From contig OZ257157.1 in the NCBI GenBank assembly GCA_965279405.1, forward strand, positions 3,410,001 through 3,474,000: a DNA stretch of 64,000 nt. Direction: 5' to 3'. This document shows, in pieces, positions 23,320 to 31,894 of the stretch (within the stretch, counting starts at the first letter, position 1; every line of letters starts with the position of its first letter). A program made the position numbers and the translations under genes. This DNA is from CBDDIP01 sp965279405. Lineage in GTDB: Bacteria; Actinomycetota; Acidimicrobiia; Acidimicrobiales; Ilumatobacteraceae. The notes under the pieces were generated by a model that did no database searches, was not told the DNA's origin, and saw only the letters and a list, made by a program, of their open reading frames with translations.

Positions 23320-24771
23320 ATGGCCGATGTCACCCTGCCGCAGCTCGGCGAGACCGTCACCGAAGGCACCATCACCCGCTGGTTCAAGAAGGTCGGCGAC
23401 ACCATCGCTGCCGACGAGCCGCTGTTCGAGGTGAGCACCGACAAGGTGGACACCGAGGTGCCGTCGCCCGTGTCGGGCACCGTCACCGAGATCCGGGCGC
23501 AGGAGGGCGACACGGTCCCCGTCGGTGCCGTCATCGCCGTCGTCGGCGCCGCCGATGCAGCACCCGCCGCTGCCGAGCCCGCACCGGCACCCGCCCCCGA
23601 GGCTGCACCCGCGCCGGAGCCGGAAGTGCCGGCAGCCGTGGAGCCCGAGGCTCCCGCTCCGGAGCCCGAGCCGGCACCGACGCCCGCCCCGGTTGCCGAA
23701 GCACCGGCACCGGCACCGGCACCGGCGGCTGACGCCGAGCCCGCAGCGAGCGGCAGCGACAACCGCCTGCTGTCGCCGGTCGTACGTCGCTTGGTCAACG
23801 AGCACAACATCAACCCCGACGACCTCACCGGTACCGGCCCCGGCGGGCGCATCACGCGAGACGACGTGCTCGATCACATCGACAAGTCCGGCGCAACGCC
23901 GGCCGCAGCTCCGGCGGCCGCCGCCCCGGCACCCGCGGCAGCGCCCGCACCGGCACCCGCTGCTGCCCCGGCGCCGGCCCCCGCAGCAGCGCCCGCCCCG
24001 GCACCTGCTCCGGCTGCGGCCCCGCGTCCGGCGCCCGTGCCGATCGCCGCTGCCGGCGAGCGCGACTCGTCGGTCAAGCTGAGCAAGATCCGCAAGCTCA
24101 CCGGTGCTCACATGGTGATGAGCAAGGGCGTCAGCCCGCACGCGTTCAGCGTGGTCGAGGTCGACTTCGCCAACGTCGACGTCACGCGCAACAAGGTCAA
24201 GAACGAGTGGAAGGGTGCCGAGGGCTTCAGCCTCACCTACCTGCCGTTCATCACCCGTGCCGTGGTCGAGGCGCTGGAGGCGTTCCCCAACCTGAACGCC
24301 AGCGTCGCCGACGACGAGCTGATCGTCCACCACTTCATCGACATCGGTGTCGCCGTCGACCTCGACTTCGAAGGCCTCCTCGTGCCGGTCGTCCGCTCGG
24401 CCGAGGGCAAGCGCCTGCGTGCCATCGCCCGCGAGATCAACGACCTCGCCGGTCGGGCCCGCAGCCGCAAGCTCAGCCCGGACGAGATCAGCGGTGGCAC
24501 GTTCACCATCTCCAACAACGGATCTGCCGGCAGCGTCCTGACGATGCCGATCATCAACCAGCCGCAGGTGGCGATCCTCTCCACGGACGCGATCGTGCGC
24601 AAGCCGGTCGTGGCCACGCTGCCCGACGGTGGCGAGGCGATCGTCATCCACCCCGTCGGCAACCTGGCGATGAGCTGGGACCACCGCGCCTTCGACGGCG
24701 CCTACGCGGCCGGCTTCCTGGTGAAGGTCAAGCAGGTGCTGGAGACCCGCGACTGGGCGGCGGAGCTGTGA
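23320..24771 (+). CDS. 2-oxoacid dehydrogenase E2 (dihydrolipoamide acyltransferase), single lipoyl domain
   Basis: 483 residues in order: one lipoyl domain (~3-78, lipoylated Lys42 in STDKVDTEVPSP), a long Ala/Pro/Glu linker (~82-143), the E1/E3-binding domain (~148-184, LLSPVVRRLVNEHNINPDDLTGTGPGGRITRDDV), a second Ala/Pro linker (~190-245), and the catalytic domain ending with HRAFDG (His455-Gly460). It transfers acetyl or succinyl to CoA. Lipoyl and core sequence resemble the actinobacterial DlaT/SucB type, which can serve pyruvate and 2-oxoglutarate complexes; the exact substrate is not decided here. It lies between lpdA and lipBA, the genes for its reoxidation and lipoylation. Confidence 0.92.
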   Translation: MADVTLPQLGETVTEGTITRWFKKVGDTIAADEPLFEVSTDKVDTEVPSPVSGTVTEIRAQEGDTVPVGAVIAVVGAADAAPAAAEPAPAPAPEAAPAPEPEVPAAVEPEAPAPEPEPAPTPAPVAEAPAPAPAPAADAEPAASGSDNRLLSPVVRRLVNEHNINPDDLTGTGPGGRITRDDVLDHIDKSGATPAAAPAAAAPAPAAAPAPAPAAAPAPAPAAAPAPAPAPAAAPRPAPVPIAAAGERDSSVKLSKIRKLTGAHMVMSKGVSPHAFSVVEVDFANVDVTRNKVKNEWKGAEGFSLTYLPFITRAVVEALEAFPNLNASVADDELIVHHFIDIGVAVDLDFEGLLVPVVRSAEGKRLRAIAREINDLAGRARSRKLSPDEISGGTFTISNNGSAGSVLTMPIINQPQVAILSTDAIVRKPVVATLPDGGEAIVIHPVGNLAMSWDHRAFDGAYAAGFLVKVKQVLETRDWAAEL

Positions 24772-24778
24772 GCTCACG

Positions 24779-26491
24779 ATGACCCTGCGCGTCCGTTGGC
24801 TGGGCACGGTTCCGTACCGCGAGGCGCTCGCGGTGCAGGAGGCGCTGTTCACCCACGGACGCGAGCAGCACCTGCTGCTGCTCGAGCACCCGCACGTGTT
24901 CACCCACGGGCCACGCGCCGATCTGTCGGTGAACGTGCTCGTCGACCCGACATCGGTGGATGCCGAGCTCGTCTCGGTGAAGCGTGGCGGCGACGTCACG
25001 TACCACGGTCCGGGGCAGCTCGTCGGCTACCCGATCGTGACGTTGCAGCACTCGTTGAAGGCCAGTGATCACGTCTGCGCGATCCAACGGGTGATCGTCG
25101 GCACGCTGCAGGAGCTCGGCCTGACCGACGTCGGTTGCCTGGACGAGTACCCCGGTGTCTGGGTCGGCGTCAGCACACCCAACCCGCGCAAGATCTGTGC
25201 GATCGGCGTGCGCCTCAGCCGCGGCCGCACGATGCACGGCTTCGCCCTCAACGTGTCGCCGGACATGCGCTACATGCGCGACTACATCGTTCCGTGCGGC
25301 ATCGCCGACAAGCCGGTCACCTCGCTCGCCGAGGAGGGCATCGACGTCACGTTGCAACAGGTCGTCGACATCGTCGCCCGTCACGCTGCGAACGCGTGGG
25401 GGAGCGGTGCGATGGAGCGACAGGACGTGGCCTGGAAGCACCGCCACGACGACCTGTCGGCGTTCTCGCGCGGCCTCGGGGCCGGCAAGCCCGTGCGCGA
25501 TGCGGCGGACCACGGCGTCGCGATTCGGCTGCCTGCTCGGCTGCAGGGCCGGCTGGAGCAGGCGGGCGTCACCGACGGGTTGGCCATCCGCTCGCGCAAG
25601 CCGGAGTGGCTGCGACCGAAGGTGGTGCATGGTCCGGAGGTGCTCGCGCTGAAGAAGACGGTGCGCGACCACGGGTTGATCACGGTGTGCGAAGAAGCCG
25701 GATGTCCGAACCTCAGCGACTGCTGGGCCGACGGCACGGCGACGTTCATGGTGCTCGGCGAGCGTTGCACCCGCGCCTGCGGGTTCTGCCTCGTCGACAC
25801 GCAGAAGCCCATGCCGCCGTTGGACGACGAGCCGCAGCGCGTTGCCGACGCCGTCGCCTCGATGCGACTCGAGCACGCCGTGCTCACGATGGTCGCTCGC
25901 GACGATCTGCCGGACGGCGGGATGGCCCACGTGGCCCGGTGCGTCGAAGCGATCCGCGAGCGTTGTCCCGGGACGCGCATCGAGACCTTGATCTCCGACG
26001 CCAAGGGCGACGCGGACTCGCTGACGTTGCTGTTCGACGTGCGCCCCGACGTGCTCAACCACAACATCGAGACCGTCGCTCGGCTGCAGCGGGCCGTGCG
26101 TCCCTCGGCCGGGTACGCCCGCAGCCTGTCCGTGCTGGCGCGGGCGAAGGCTGCCGGCCTGACGGTGAAGTCGGGGCTCATCGTCGGCATGGGCGAGACG
26201 TCCGACGACGTCATCGGCTGCCTCGCCGACCTGGCCGGCATCGGGGTCGACATCGTCACCATCGGTCAGTACCTCCGGCCGACGTCGCACCACCTGCCCG
26301 TCGCCCGCTGGGTCGACCCCACCGAGTTCGTCGCCTGGAAGCAGGCCGGCGAGGCGATGGGCATCGGCCACGTCGAGGCCAGCCCGCTGACCCGGTCCAG
26401 CTACCACGCCAAGCAAGCCGCCGACGCGGCAGCGGTGCAGGTTGCGTCCGTGCAGATGCGTGGAACCACTCGGACGTTGAGCGTCGTCTAA
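24779..26491 (+). CDS. Fused octanoyltransferase - lipoyl synthase (LipB-LipA)
   Basis: 570 residues in one frame. Residues 1-211 are LipB, which moves octanoate from acyl carrier protein to E2: RGGDVTYHGPGQLVGYP, Lys138 (RKICAIGVRLSRG) and Cys173 (VPCGIADKPVTSL) are the catalytic pair. Residues ~270-560 are LipA, the radical-SAM enzyme that inserts two sulfurs: auxiliary cluster Cys304/309/315 (CEEAGCPNLSDC), SAM cluster Cys330/334/337 (CTRACGFC) and the C-terminal RSSY. The two are usually separate proteins. An internal ATG (25412, Met212) with GGGGGAG 7 nt upstream lies exactly at the junction, so free LipA may also be made. The gene starts 7 nt after the E2 stop. Confidence 0.92.
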   Translation: MTLRVRWLGTVPYREALAVQEALFTHGREQHLLLLEHPHVFTHGPRADLSVNVLVDPTSVDAELVSVKRGGDVTYHGPGQLVGYPIVTLQHSLKASDHVCAIQRVIVGTLQELGLTDVGCLDEYPGVWVGVSTPNPRKICAIGVRLSRGRTMHGFALNVSPDMRYMRDYIVPCGIADKPVTSLAEEGIDVTLQQVVDIVARHAANAWGSGAMERQDVAWKHRHDDLSAFSRGLGAGKPVRDAADHGVAIRLPARLQGRLEQAGVTDGLAIRSRKPEWLRPKVVHGPEVLALKKTVRDHGLITVCEEAGCPNLSDCWADGTATFMVLGERCTRACGFCLVDTQKPMPPLDDEPQRVADAVASMRLEHAVLTMVARDDLPDGGMAHVARCVEAIRERCPGTRIETLISDAKGDADSLTLLFDVRPDVLNHNIETVARLQRAVRPSAGYARSLSVLARAKAAGLTVKSGLIVGMGETSDDVIGCLADLAGIGVDIVTIGQYLRPTSHHLPVARWVDPTEFVAWKQAGEAMGIGHVEASPLTRSSYHAKQAADAAAVQVASVQMRGTTRTLSVV

Positions 26492-26496
26492 GCGCC

Positions 26497-27879
26497 ATGC
26501 GCATCGATGACATCGATCCCGACGAGGTCGATGGTCGGCCACGTCGGTCCCGACGGCTGCTCGTGGTGGGCGCGGCGCTGGTCGCCGTCGCCGCAGCGGT
26601 GGTGGGGGTCGTGGTCTGGCAACGCGGTGACGACGGTGAAGCAGCCACGTCCACTGACTCCCTTCCCGTCGACACCGCGCCGCCGGACACCGTGCCGGAG
26701 GTGGAGGGCAAGCCCATCGTCCCCGTCGTCGGCTTCCCTGACTGGGGCAGCGACTACACCGGTCCGAAGATCGAGACGGTGTACCAGCGCGTGACGGAGG
26801 GCGGCATCGCGATCACGGTGCAGGACACGGGCAACTGGGCCAATTTCTTCGAGGGACGTGGTGGGGTCGCGGTCCCCGATGTGATCGCTCCGGACGCGGT
26901 GATCGTGACCGAAGCGGGCACGGCGGAGGTGGCGTCGGACTCCAACGTGGTCGCTCCGGTTCCAGCACCGATGCCGATCCCGATGCCCACGATCCCCGGC
27001 CAACAACCTGGCTGGGTGGCGCCAGGGTGGTGCAACCCGAGTGGCGGCTTCCGCGTGACGATGCTCTACAAGGCGGCCGTCGGCACGAGCCAGGGCCAGC
27101 GGTACGCCGAACCCCGCGACGGCATCTCGCCCACGCTCTTCTCCAGCGGACTGGCCGAGGGCACACCGTTCCGAGTGCTCGTGTTGCAGGTGGCGCCCGA
27201 CATCACGACCGTCGGTGTCACGTTCTCCGACGGCGCGACCGACTCGGCCACCCCGGCCAACGGCTGGGTCGCGCTGGCGACGCCCGGTGATCCGAACGGC
27301 AAGTTCGTGCTGGCCGTCACGAGCGAGACCGGCGCCCGCAACGTGGACTGGTCGGCACTGCCGCAGTCCGGCGACGCCGCGTGGCAGCGCGGATGCAACC
27401 CTCCGCCTCCGGAGCTGCCGCCGCCCGGCGACCAGCCCGGCGATCCTGCGGGTGCCGAGCAGGAGATCCGCGACACGCTCGAGGTCCTGTGGGATCAGGA
27501 CACGCCGCGCGAGGAGAAGCCGAAGGACCTCCTCGACGACAACACCGGTGTCGACGCCGCGGTCGACGAGCTGCGCAACGGTGGCTTCGGGGACGTCGCA
27601 GCGACTGCCGTGTACACGGTGAACGACGTCGTCTTCACGTCGCCGACCGAGGCCTGGTTCGAGTACGACATCAGCACCACCTCCGGTGCGTTCACCGGCC
27701 GCTTCGGTGTGGCGACGTTCATCGACGGCAAGTGGCGGATCGCTCGTGCCGTCGTCTGTCAGGACCTCTCGTTGGCCGGAGTGCAGTGCAGCCCGCCCGT
27801 CACCCAGATCTTCCCGCCCGGCACCTCCACCGGTGGTGGCACGAACATCATCCCACCGGACGAACCGCTCAGCGACTGA
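26497..27879 (+). CDS. Membrane-anchored extracytoplasmic protein of unknown function
   Basis: 460 residues. A short charged N-terminus (MRIDDIDPDEVDGRPRRSRR) is followed by one transmembrane helix (~21-45), a Thr/Pro/Asp linker, and a long extracytoplasmic part. The last ~120 residues (from AEQEIRDTLEVLWDQ) resemble a small NTF2-like or copper-amine-oxidase-N-like fold: a helix, a VDELRNGGFGDVAATAVYTVNDVVFTS strand pair and a FIDGKWRIARAVVC strand. Several Cys (CNP, CNPPPP, VVCQDL, VQCSPP) could form disulfides. It begins 5 nt after lipBA and may be co-transcribed, but no functional link is evident. Confidence 0.7.
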   Translation: MRIDDIDPDEVDGRPRRSRRLLVVGAALVAVAAAVVGVVVWQRGDDGEAATSTDSLPVDTAPPDTVPEVEGKPIVPVVGFPDWGSDYTGPKIETVYQRVTEGGIAITVQDTGNWANFFEGRGGVAVPDVIAPDAVIVTEAGTAEVASDSNVVAPVPAPMPIPMPTIPGQQPGWVAPGWCNPSGGFRVTMLYKAAVGTSQGQRYAEPRDGISPTLFSSGLAEGTPFRVLVLQVAPDITTVGVTFSDGATDSATPANGWVALATPGDPNGKFVLAVTSETGARNVDWSALPQSGDAAWQRGCNPPPPELPPPGDQPGDPAGAEQEIRDTLEVLWDQDTPREEKPKDLLDDNTGVDAAVDELRNGGFGDVAATAVYTVNDVVFTSPTEAWFEYDISTTSGAFTGRFGVATFIDGKWRIARAVVCQDLSLAGVQCSPPVTQIFPPGTSTGGGTNIIPPDEPLSD

Positions 27880-27927
27880 CCTCTCCCGGTCGTTCGTCGG
27901 GCGTCGACGGGCGTAGCGTTGGTGCCG

Positions 27928-28425
27928 GTGGGGGACCGACGGGGTGGTCTGTTCGCAGCCATTGCTGCGTTTGTGATCGGCCTCGGCGCGTGCGCGCTGC
28001 CGGCCGGCGAGCAGCGAACGGAAGCCGTTGGCGCGACTGCGCCGACCGAGCCGGCGACGGTGCCGTCGACGACCATCGCGCCGACCACCACCACCACCGC
28101 TGCGACGACCACGATTGCTGCGACGACATCCGCTGCGCCGACGACCACGGTCGCGCTGACGACTGTTTTGCCAACAGCGCCGCCGACCGTTCCGCCAACA
28201 GCGCCGCCGACCGTTGCCCCGACGTTTCCGCCGCCACCGATCGTTCCGGTCGCCGCTCTGCCGTCGTGCGATCCCAACTACACCCCGTGCGTGCCCATCG
28301 ACAGCGATGTCGACTGCGCTGGCGGCAGCGGAAACGGCCCGTCGTACGTGCGCGGGCCGGTGCAGGTCATCGGCTCCGACATCTACGACCTCGACCGAGA
28401 CAGCGATGGAGTCGGCTGCGAATAG
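27928..28425 (+). CDS. Lipoprotein with C-terminal Excalibur-like calcium-binding domain
   Basis: 165 residues from GTG 27928 (VGDRRGG); TTG 27919 and GTG 27922 are alternatives. A hydrophobic segment ending IGLGAC gives a lipobox Cys. Residues ~35-110 are a Thr/Ala/Pro-rich low-complexity stalk, and the end is a compact Cys-containing domain closing with DLDRDSDGVGCE, the DxDxDGxxCE signature of Excalibur domains, which bind calcium. TAGCGT (27914-27919) lies 8 nt before GTG 27928, which favours that start. Role unknown; probably an envelope protein. Confidence 0.72.
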   Translation: MGDRRGGLFAAIAAFVIGLGACALPAGEQRTEAVGATAPTEPATVPSTTIAPTTTTTAATTTIAATTSAAPTTTVALTTVLPTAPPTVPPTAPPTVAPTFPPPPIVPVAALPSCDPNYTPCVPIDSDVDCAGGSGNGPSYVRGPVQVIGSDIYDLDRDSDGVGCE

Positions 28426-28431
28426 GTATTC

Positions 28432-28461
28432 GTTGCGATCGCAACTATTACTCGGTACAGT
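28432..28461 (+). promoter_or_regulatory. Pirin promoter with perfect GTTGCGATCGCAAC palindrome
   Basis: The 14 bp palindrome (28432-28445) overlaps a TTGCGA -35 box (28433-28438). A TACAGT -10 box (28456-28461) follows after exactly 17 nt and lies 6 nt before the ATG, so the mRNA is probably leaderless. The palindrome, spacing and CTCGG-TACAGTG context match the yceI promoter at 14202-14231, pointing to the MarR protein at 13698-14171 as shared regulator (inferred). Confidence 0.7.
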
Positions 28462-28467
28462 GTTCTC

Positions 28468-29340
28468 ATGACTGATCGCAACGTTGTTCGGGTGCTGTCC
28501 AGCACGCGCCAGGAGGAGGGCGGCGGCTTCATCGTTCGTCGCCCGTTCCCGGTGGCCGGCCTGGAGCAGATCGACCCCTTCCTCCTGCTCGACGAGATGG
28601 GTCCCGTCGAGTACCAACCGGGCGGCGCCATCGGCGCGCCCGACCATCCGCACCGCGGCTTCGAGACCGTGACGTACCTCTTGTCCGGCTCGATGGAGCA
28701 CCGCGACAGCAACGGCGGCCACGGGGTGATCGTGCCCGGCGGCGTGCAGTGGATGACGGCCGGCGCCGGCGTCGTGCACAGCGAGATGCCCACTGAGCAA
28801 TTGCAGTCCGCCGGCGGTCGCTCGCACGGGTTCCAGCTGTGGGTCAACCTGCGCGCCGCGCAGAAGATGATCCCGCCGCGGTACCAGGGCTTCGGTCCGG
28901 AGGAGCTCACGGTCGTCACCACGCCCGGCGGATCCACGCTGCGCGTCATCGCCGGCACGGTCCTCGGTGCCACCGGTCCGGTCGAGACCACCAGCCCGGT
29001 CACCTACGCCCACGCCACGATCGCCGCCGGCGACGAGCTCGTGTGGAACGCGGAGGAGGGTCACACCGCACTGGTGCACGTCTTCGGCGGGCGGGTGTCG
29101 GTGAACGGTCGCATGGCGACCGATGGCGAGATGGTGGTGCTCGAGCACCGAGGCGGCGACGTTCGCGTCGCTGCCGTCGACGGTGCGTCGGAGATCCTCC
29201 TGCTCGGCGGCGAGCCTTTGGGCGAGCCGATCGCTCGGTATGGCCCGTTCGTGATGAACACCCGAGCAGAGATCGCTCAGGCGTTCGAGGACTACCAGTC
29301 GGGCAAGCTCGGCTCGATCCCGGTGTCCAGCAACCACTGA
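28468..29340 (+). CDS. Pirin-family protein
   Basis: 290 residues with both cupin halves of bacterial pirins. The N-terminal cupin holds the metal site: PHRGFETVTY (two His) and the VVHSEMP His-Glu pair. The N-terminal GGGFIVRRPFP and the DEMGPVEYQPG block are also typical. Bacterial pirins act as redox-linked metal proteins or quercetin-dioxygenase-like enzymes; the role here is unknown. The regulatory palindrome upstream links it to yceI and the MarR gene, a stress-type grouping. The M24 peptidase follows after 17 nt. Confidence 0.92.
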   Translation: MTDRNVVRVLSSTRQEEGGGFIVRRPFPVAGLEQIDPFLLLDEMGPVEYQPGGAIGAPDHPHRGFETVTYLLSGSMEHRDSNGGHGVIVPGGVQWMTAGAGVVHSEMPTEQLQSAGGRSHGFQLWVNLRAAQKMIPPRYQGFGPEELTVVTTPGGSTLRVIAGTVLGATGPVETTSPVTYAHATIAAGDELVWNAEEGHTALVHVFGGRVSVNGRMATDGEMVVLEHRGGDVRVAAVDGASEILLLGGEPLGEPIARYGPFVMNTRAEIAQAFEDYQSGKLGSIPVSSNH

Positions 29341-29357
29341 CGCGGCAGAATGGGGCG

Positions 29358-30482
29358 ATGGTCGGCTCGCTCGCTTCCACTGCCACGTACCTCGATCGCA
29401 TCCAGCGCGCCCGTGTGGCGATGGAGGCTGCGGACGTCGACGTGCTGCTGCTCTCGGTCGGACGCGACCTGCCCTACCTGACGGGCTACGAGGCGATGCC
29501 ACTCGAGCGGCTGACGATGCTCGTCGTGCCGCGCGATGGCGAGGCGACCATGGTCATCCCGCGGCTCGAGGCGCCTCGTGTCGCCGATCAGCCCGGCGTG
29601 TTCACGCTGCTGCCGTGGAACGAGACCGATGACCCCATCGCGCTCGTCGCCGGGCTCGTGGCGCGCCCGACGCGCGCGGCCGTTGGCGACACGATGTGGT
29701 CGCGCTTCCTCGTCGACCTGCTGGCCCACTGGGGCAGCGACCACACCACCTACCTTCGCTCGGTCTCGGTGATGAACGCGTTGCGGATGCGCAAGGACGA
29801 CGCCGAGATCGCCGCGCTCGCCGCCGCCGGCGCAGCGGCCGACCGTGTCGCGGCGCAACTGCATGCCGGCGACATCCCGCTCGTCGGGCGCACCGAGGCA
29901 CAGGTCAGCGCCGACATCTCGGCGCGGCTGATCGCCGAAGGCCACCAGAAGGTGAACTTCGCCATCGTCGCCTCCGCCGCCAACGCTGCCTCGCCGCACC
30001 ACCACGCCGGCGATCGTGTGATCGCCGACGGCGAGATCGTGCTGTGCGACTTCGGCGGCACGATGGACGGCTACTGCAGCGACATCACCCGCTGCGTCGT
30101 CGTCGGCGACGTGCCCAGCGACATCGCCGACGCCTACGCGGTGCTGCTCGAAGCGCAGCAGGCTGCGGTCGCCGCGGGCACCGTGGGCACGCCGTGCGAA
30201 GAGGTCGACCGGACGGCGCGGCGGATCATCGCTGACGCGGGCTACGGCGAGTACTTCGTGCACCGCACCGGCCACGGCATCGGCATGGAGGAGCACGAGG
30301 ATCCGTACATGGTCGAGGGCAACGGGCTGCCGCTCGAGCCGGGCCACGCGTTCAGCGTCGAACCCGGCATCTACGTGCCGGGCAAGTGGGGCATGCGCCT
30401 CGAGGACATCGTCGTCGCCTCGGTCGATGGCCCGGTGCCGGTGAACCACGCCGACCACGCGCTGATCTCGCTGAGCGTCTGA
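29358..30482 (+). CDS. M24-family Xaa-Pro aminopeptidase
   Basis: 374 residues: an N-terminal creatinase-like domain (~1-135) and a C-terminal pita-bread metalloprotease domain. The five metal ligands are recognisable: Asp in CDFGGTMDG, Asp in CSDITR, His in HRTGHGIGMEEH, Glu in SVEPGIY and Glu in MRLEDIV. It removes N-terminal residues ahead of proline and is predicted cytoplasmic. ATG 29358 is preceded by a weak ribosome binding site (TGGGGCG), and the gene is likely read from the pirin promoter. Confidence 0.9.
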   Translation: MVGSLASTATYLDRIQRARVAMEAADVDVLLLSVGRDLPYLTGYEAMPLERLTMLVVPRDGEATMVIPRLEAPRVADQPGVFTLLPWNETDDPIALVAGLVARPTRAAVGDTMWSRFLVDLLAHWGSDHTTYLRSVSVMNALRMRKDDAEIAALAAAGAAADRVAAQLHAGDIPLVGRTEAQVSADISARLIAEGHQKVNFAIVASAANAASPHHHAGDRVIADGEIVLCDFGGTMDGYCSDITRCVVVGDVPSDIADAYAVLLEAQQAAVAAGTVGTPCEEVDRTARRIIADAGYGEYFVHRTGHGIGMEEHEDPYMVEGNGLPLEPGHAFSVEPGIYVPGKWGMRLEDIVVASVDGPVPVNHADHALISLSV

Positions 30483-30503
30483 TCACCTGCGCGAGACTCG
30501 CGC

Positions 30504-31886
30504 ATGACCGTTGTCGATGATGTCGTCACATCCGACCGCACGCTCCCGTTCCACATGCGCGGCAACTACGCGCCGGTCCTCACGGAGGTCGACGCGTTCG
30601 ACCTCGCCGTGCAGGGCACGATCCCCGAGCATCTGAGCGGGCGCTTCTTCCGCAACGGGGCCAACCCGCAGAACGGCCCGACGATGCACTGGTTCGCCGG
30701 CGACGGGATGCTGCACGGCATCCGCCTGCGCGACGGGCGGGCAGAGTGGTACCGGAACCGCTGGGTGCGCACCAAGGCGCTCGCCGGGGCGGAACGGCTG
30801 GACATGAGCACCGGCACCTTCGACCTGACGGTCGGGTTGGCCAACACGCACGTCGTCCGCCACGCCGGTCGCATCCTCGCCCTCGAGGAGGCCAGCTTCC
30901 CCAACGAGGTGTCCGACGAGCTGGACACGCTCGGTCCCTTCGACTTCGGCGGCCGCCTGCACACGCCGTTCACCGCGCACCCGCACACGTGCCCCGAGAC
31001 CGGCGAGATGCACTTCTTCGGCTACGAGCTGGTCAGCGCGCCGTACGTCACCTACCACGTCGCCGATGCTGCCGGGAACCTCGTCCACAGCCAAGGGATC
31101 GACGTGCCCGGCCCGACGATGGTGCACGACTTCGCGGTCAGCCGGCACTACGCGATCTTCCTCGACATGCCAGTGGTGTTCGACCTCGACGAGGCGATCC
31201 GTGGCTCGATGCCGTTTGCCTGGAGCGACACCTACGGTGCTCGCATCGGCCTGCTGCATCGCGACCGCGCTCGCGAGGGCGCCCAACCGATCTGGTTCGA
31301 CGTCGACCCGTGCTACGTCTTCCACATCATGAACGCGTGGGACGAGGTCGACGCGGACGGCGGCGATGTCGTCTACCTCGACGCCGGCCGCCACGCCTCC
31401 ATGTGGCGCGGCTCAGCGGATGCGTTCGAGCCGAGCTACCTGTGGCGGTGGCGCTTCGACATGCGCACCGGGCGCGTCACCGAGCAGCAGCTCGACGACG
31501 TGTCGCACGCCTTCCCACGCGTCGACGACCGCCGCACCGGCCTGGCCAACCGCTTCGGTTGGGCCGTCGCACCGCGCAGCGGGAGCCGCGACGGGATGGA
31601 CGACCCGACGAACATCGTCAAGTACGACCTCGCCACCGGCCAGCGCTCGGTCCACGACTTCGGGCCGGCGGTGCTCTCCGGCGAGCCGGTGTTCGTCCCG
31701 GCCGGCGATCACGTCGGCGAGGACGAGGGTCACCTGATGACGTACGTGCACGACGTGTCGACCGGCGTGAGCAGCTTCGTCATCCTCGACGCGCACGACC
31801 TCGGCGCATCGCCGGTGGCGGTGATCCCGCTCCCGCAACGCGTCCCGCAGGGCTTCCACGGCAGCTGGTTCGCCGACGAGGCGTAG
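30504..31886 (+). CDS. Carotenoid cleavage dioxygenase (RPE65/CCD family)
   Basis: 460 residues forming the seven-bladed propeller of carotenoid oxygenases. The four iron-binding His are in AHPHTCP, MVHDFAVS, VFHIMNAW and the C-terminal GFHGSW. Other landmarks are GRFFRNGANP and HWFAGDGMLHG. Enzymes of this family split carotenoids, apocarotenoids or stilbenes with oxygen. No carotenoid synthesis or rhodopsin gene is in the window, so the substrate is open. It follows the M24 peptidase by 21 nt in the same direction. Confidence 0.92.
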   Translation: MTVVDDVVTSDRTLPFHMRGNYAPVLTEVDAFDLAVQGTIPEHLSGRFFRNGANPQNGPTMHWFAGDGMLHGIRLRDGRAEWYRNRWVRTKALAGAERLDMSTGTFDLTVGLANTHVVRHAGRILALEEASFPNEVSDELDTLGPFDFGGRLHTPFTAHPHTCPETGEMHFFGYELVSAPYVTYHVADAAGNLVHSQGIDVPGPTMVHDFAVSRHYAIFLDMPVVFDLDEAIRGSMPFAWSDTYGARIGLLHRDRAREGAQPIWFDVDPCYVFHIMNAWDEVDADGGDVVYLDAGRHASMWRGSADAFEPSYLWRWRFDMRTGRVTEQQLDDVSHAFPRVDDRRTGLANRFGWAVAPRSGSRDGMDDPTNIVKYDLATGQRSVHDFGPAVLSGEPVFVPAGDHVGEDEGHLMTYVHDVSTGVSSFVILDAHDLGASPVAVIPLPQRVPQGFHGSWFADEA

Positions 31887-31894
31887 CGACGCCG

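Noticed and set aside
23164..24999. Long minus-strand frame opposite the E2 gene
   Set aside because: The Gly/Arg/Cys-rich stretch is only the complement of the E2 Ala/Pro linkers.
26488..29502. 1004-residue open frame on the minus strand
   Set aside because: Antisense to lipBA, two envelope genes and pirin. Its composition is His/Arg/Gly-rich with no domain, as expected of a high-GC shadow frame.
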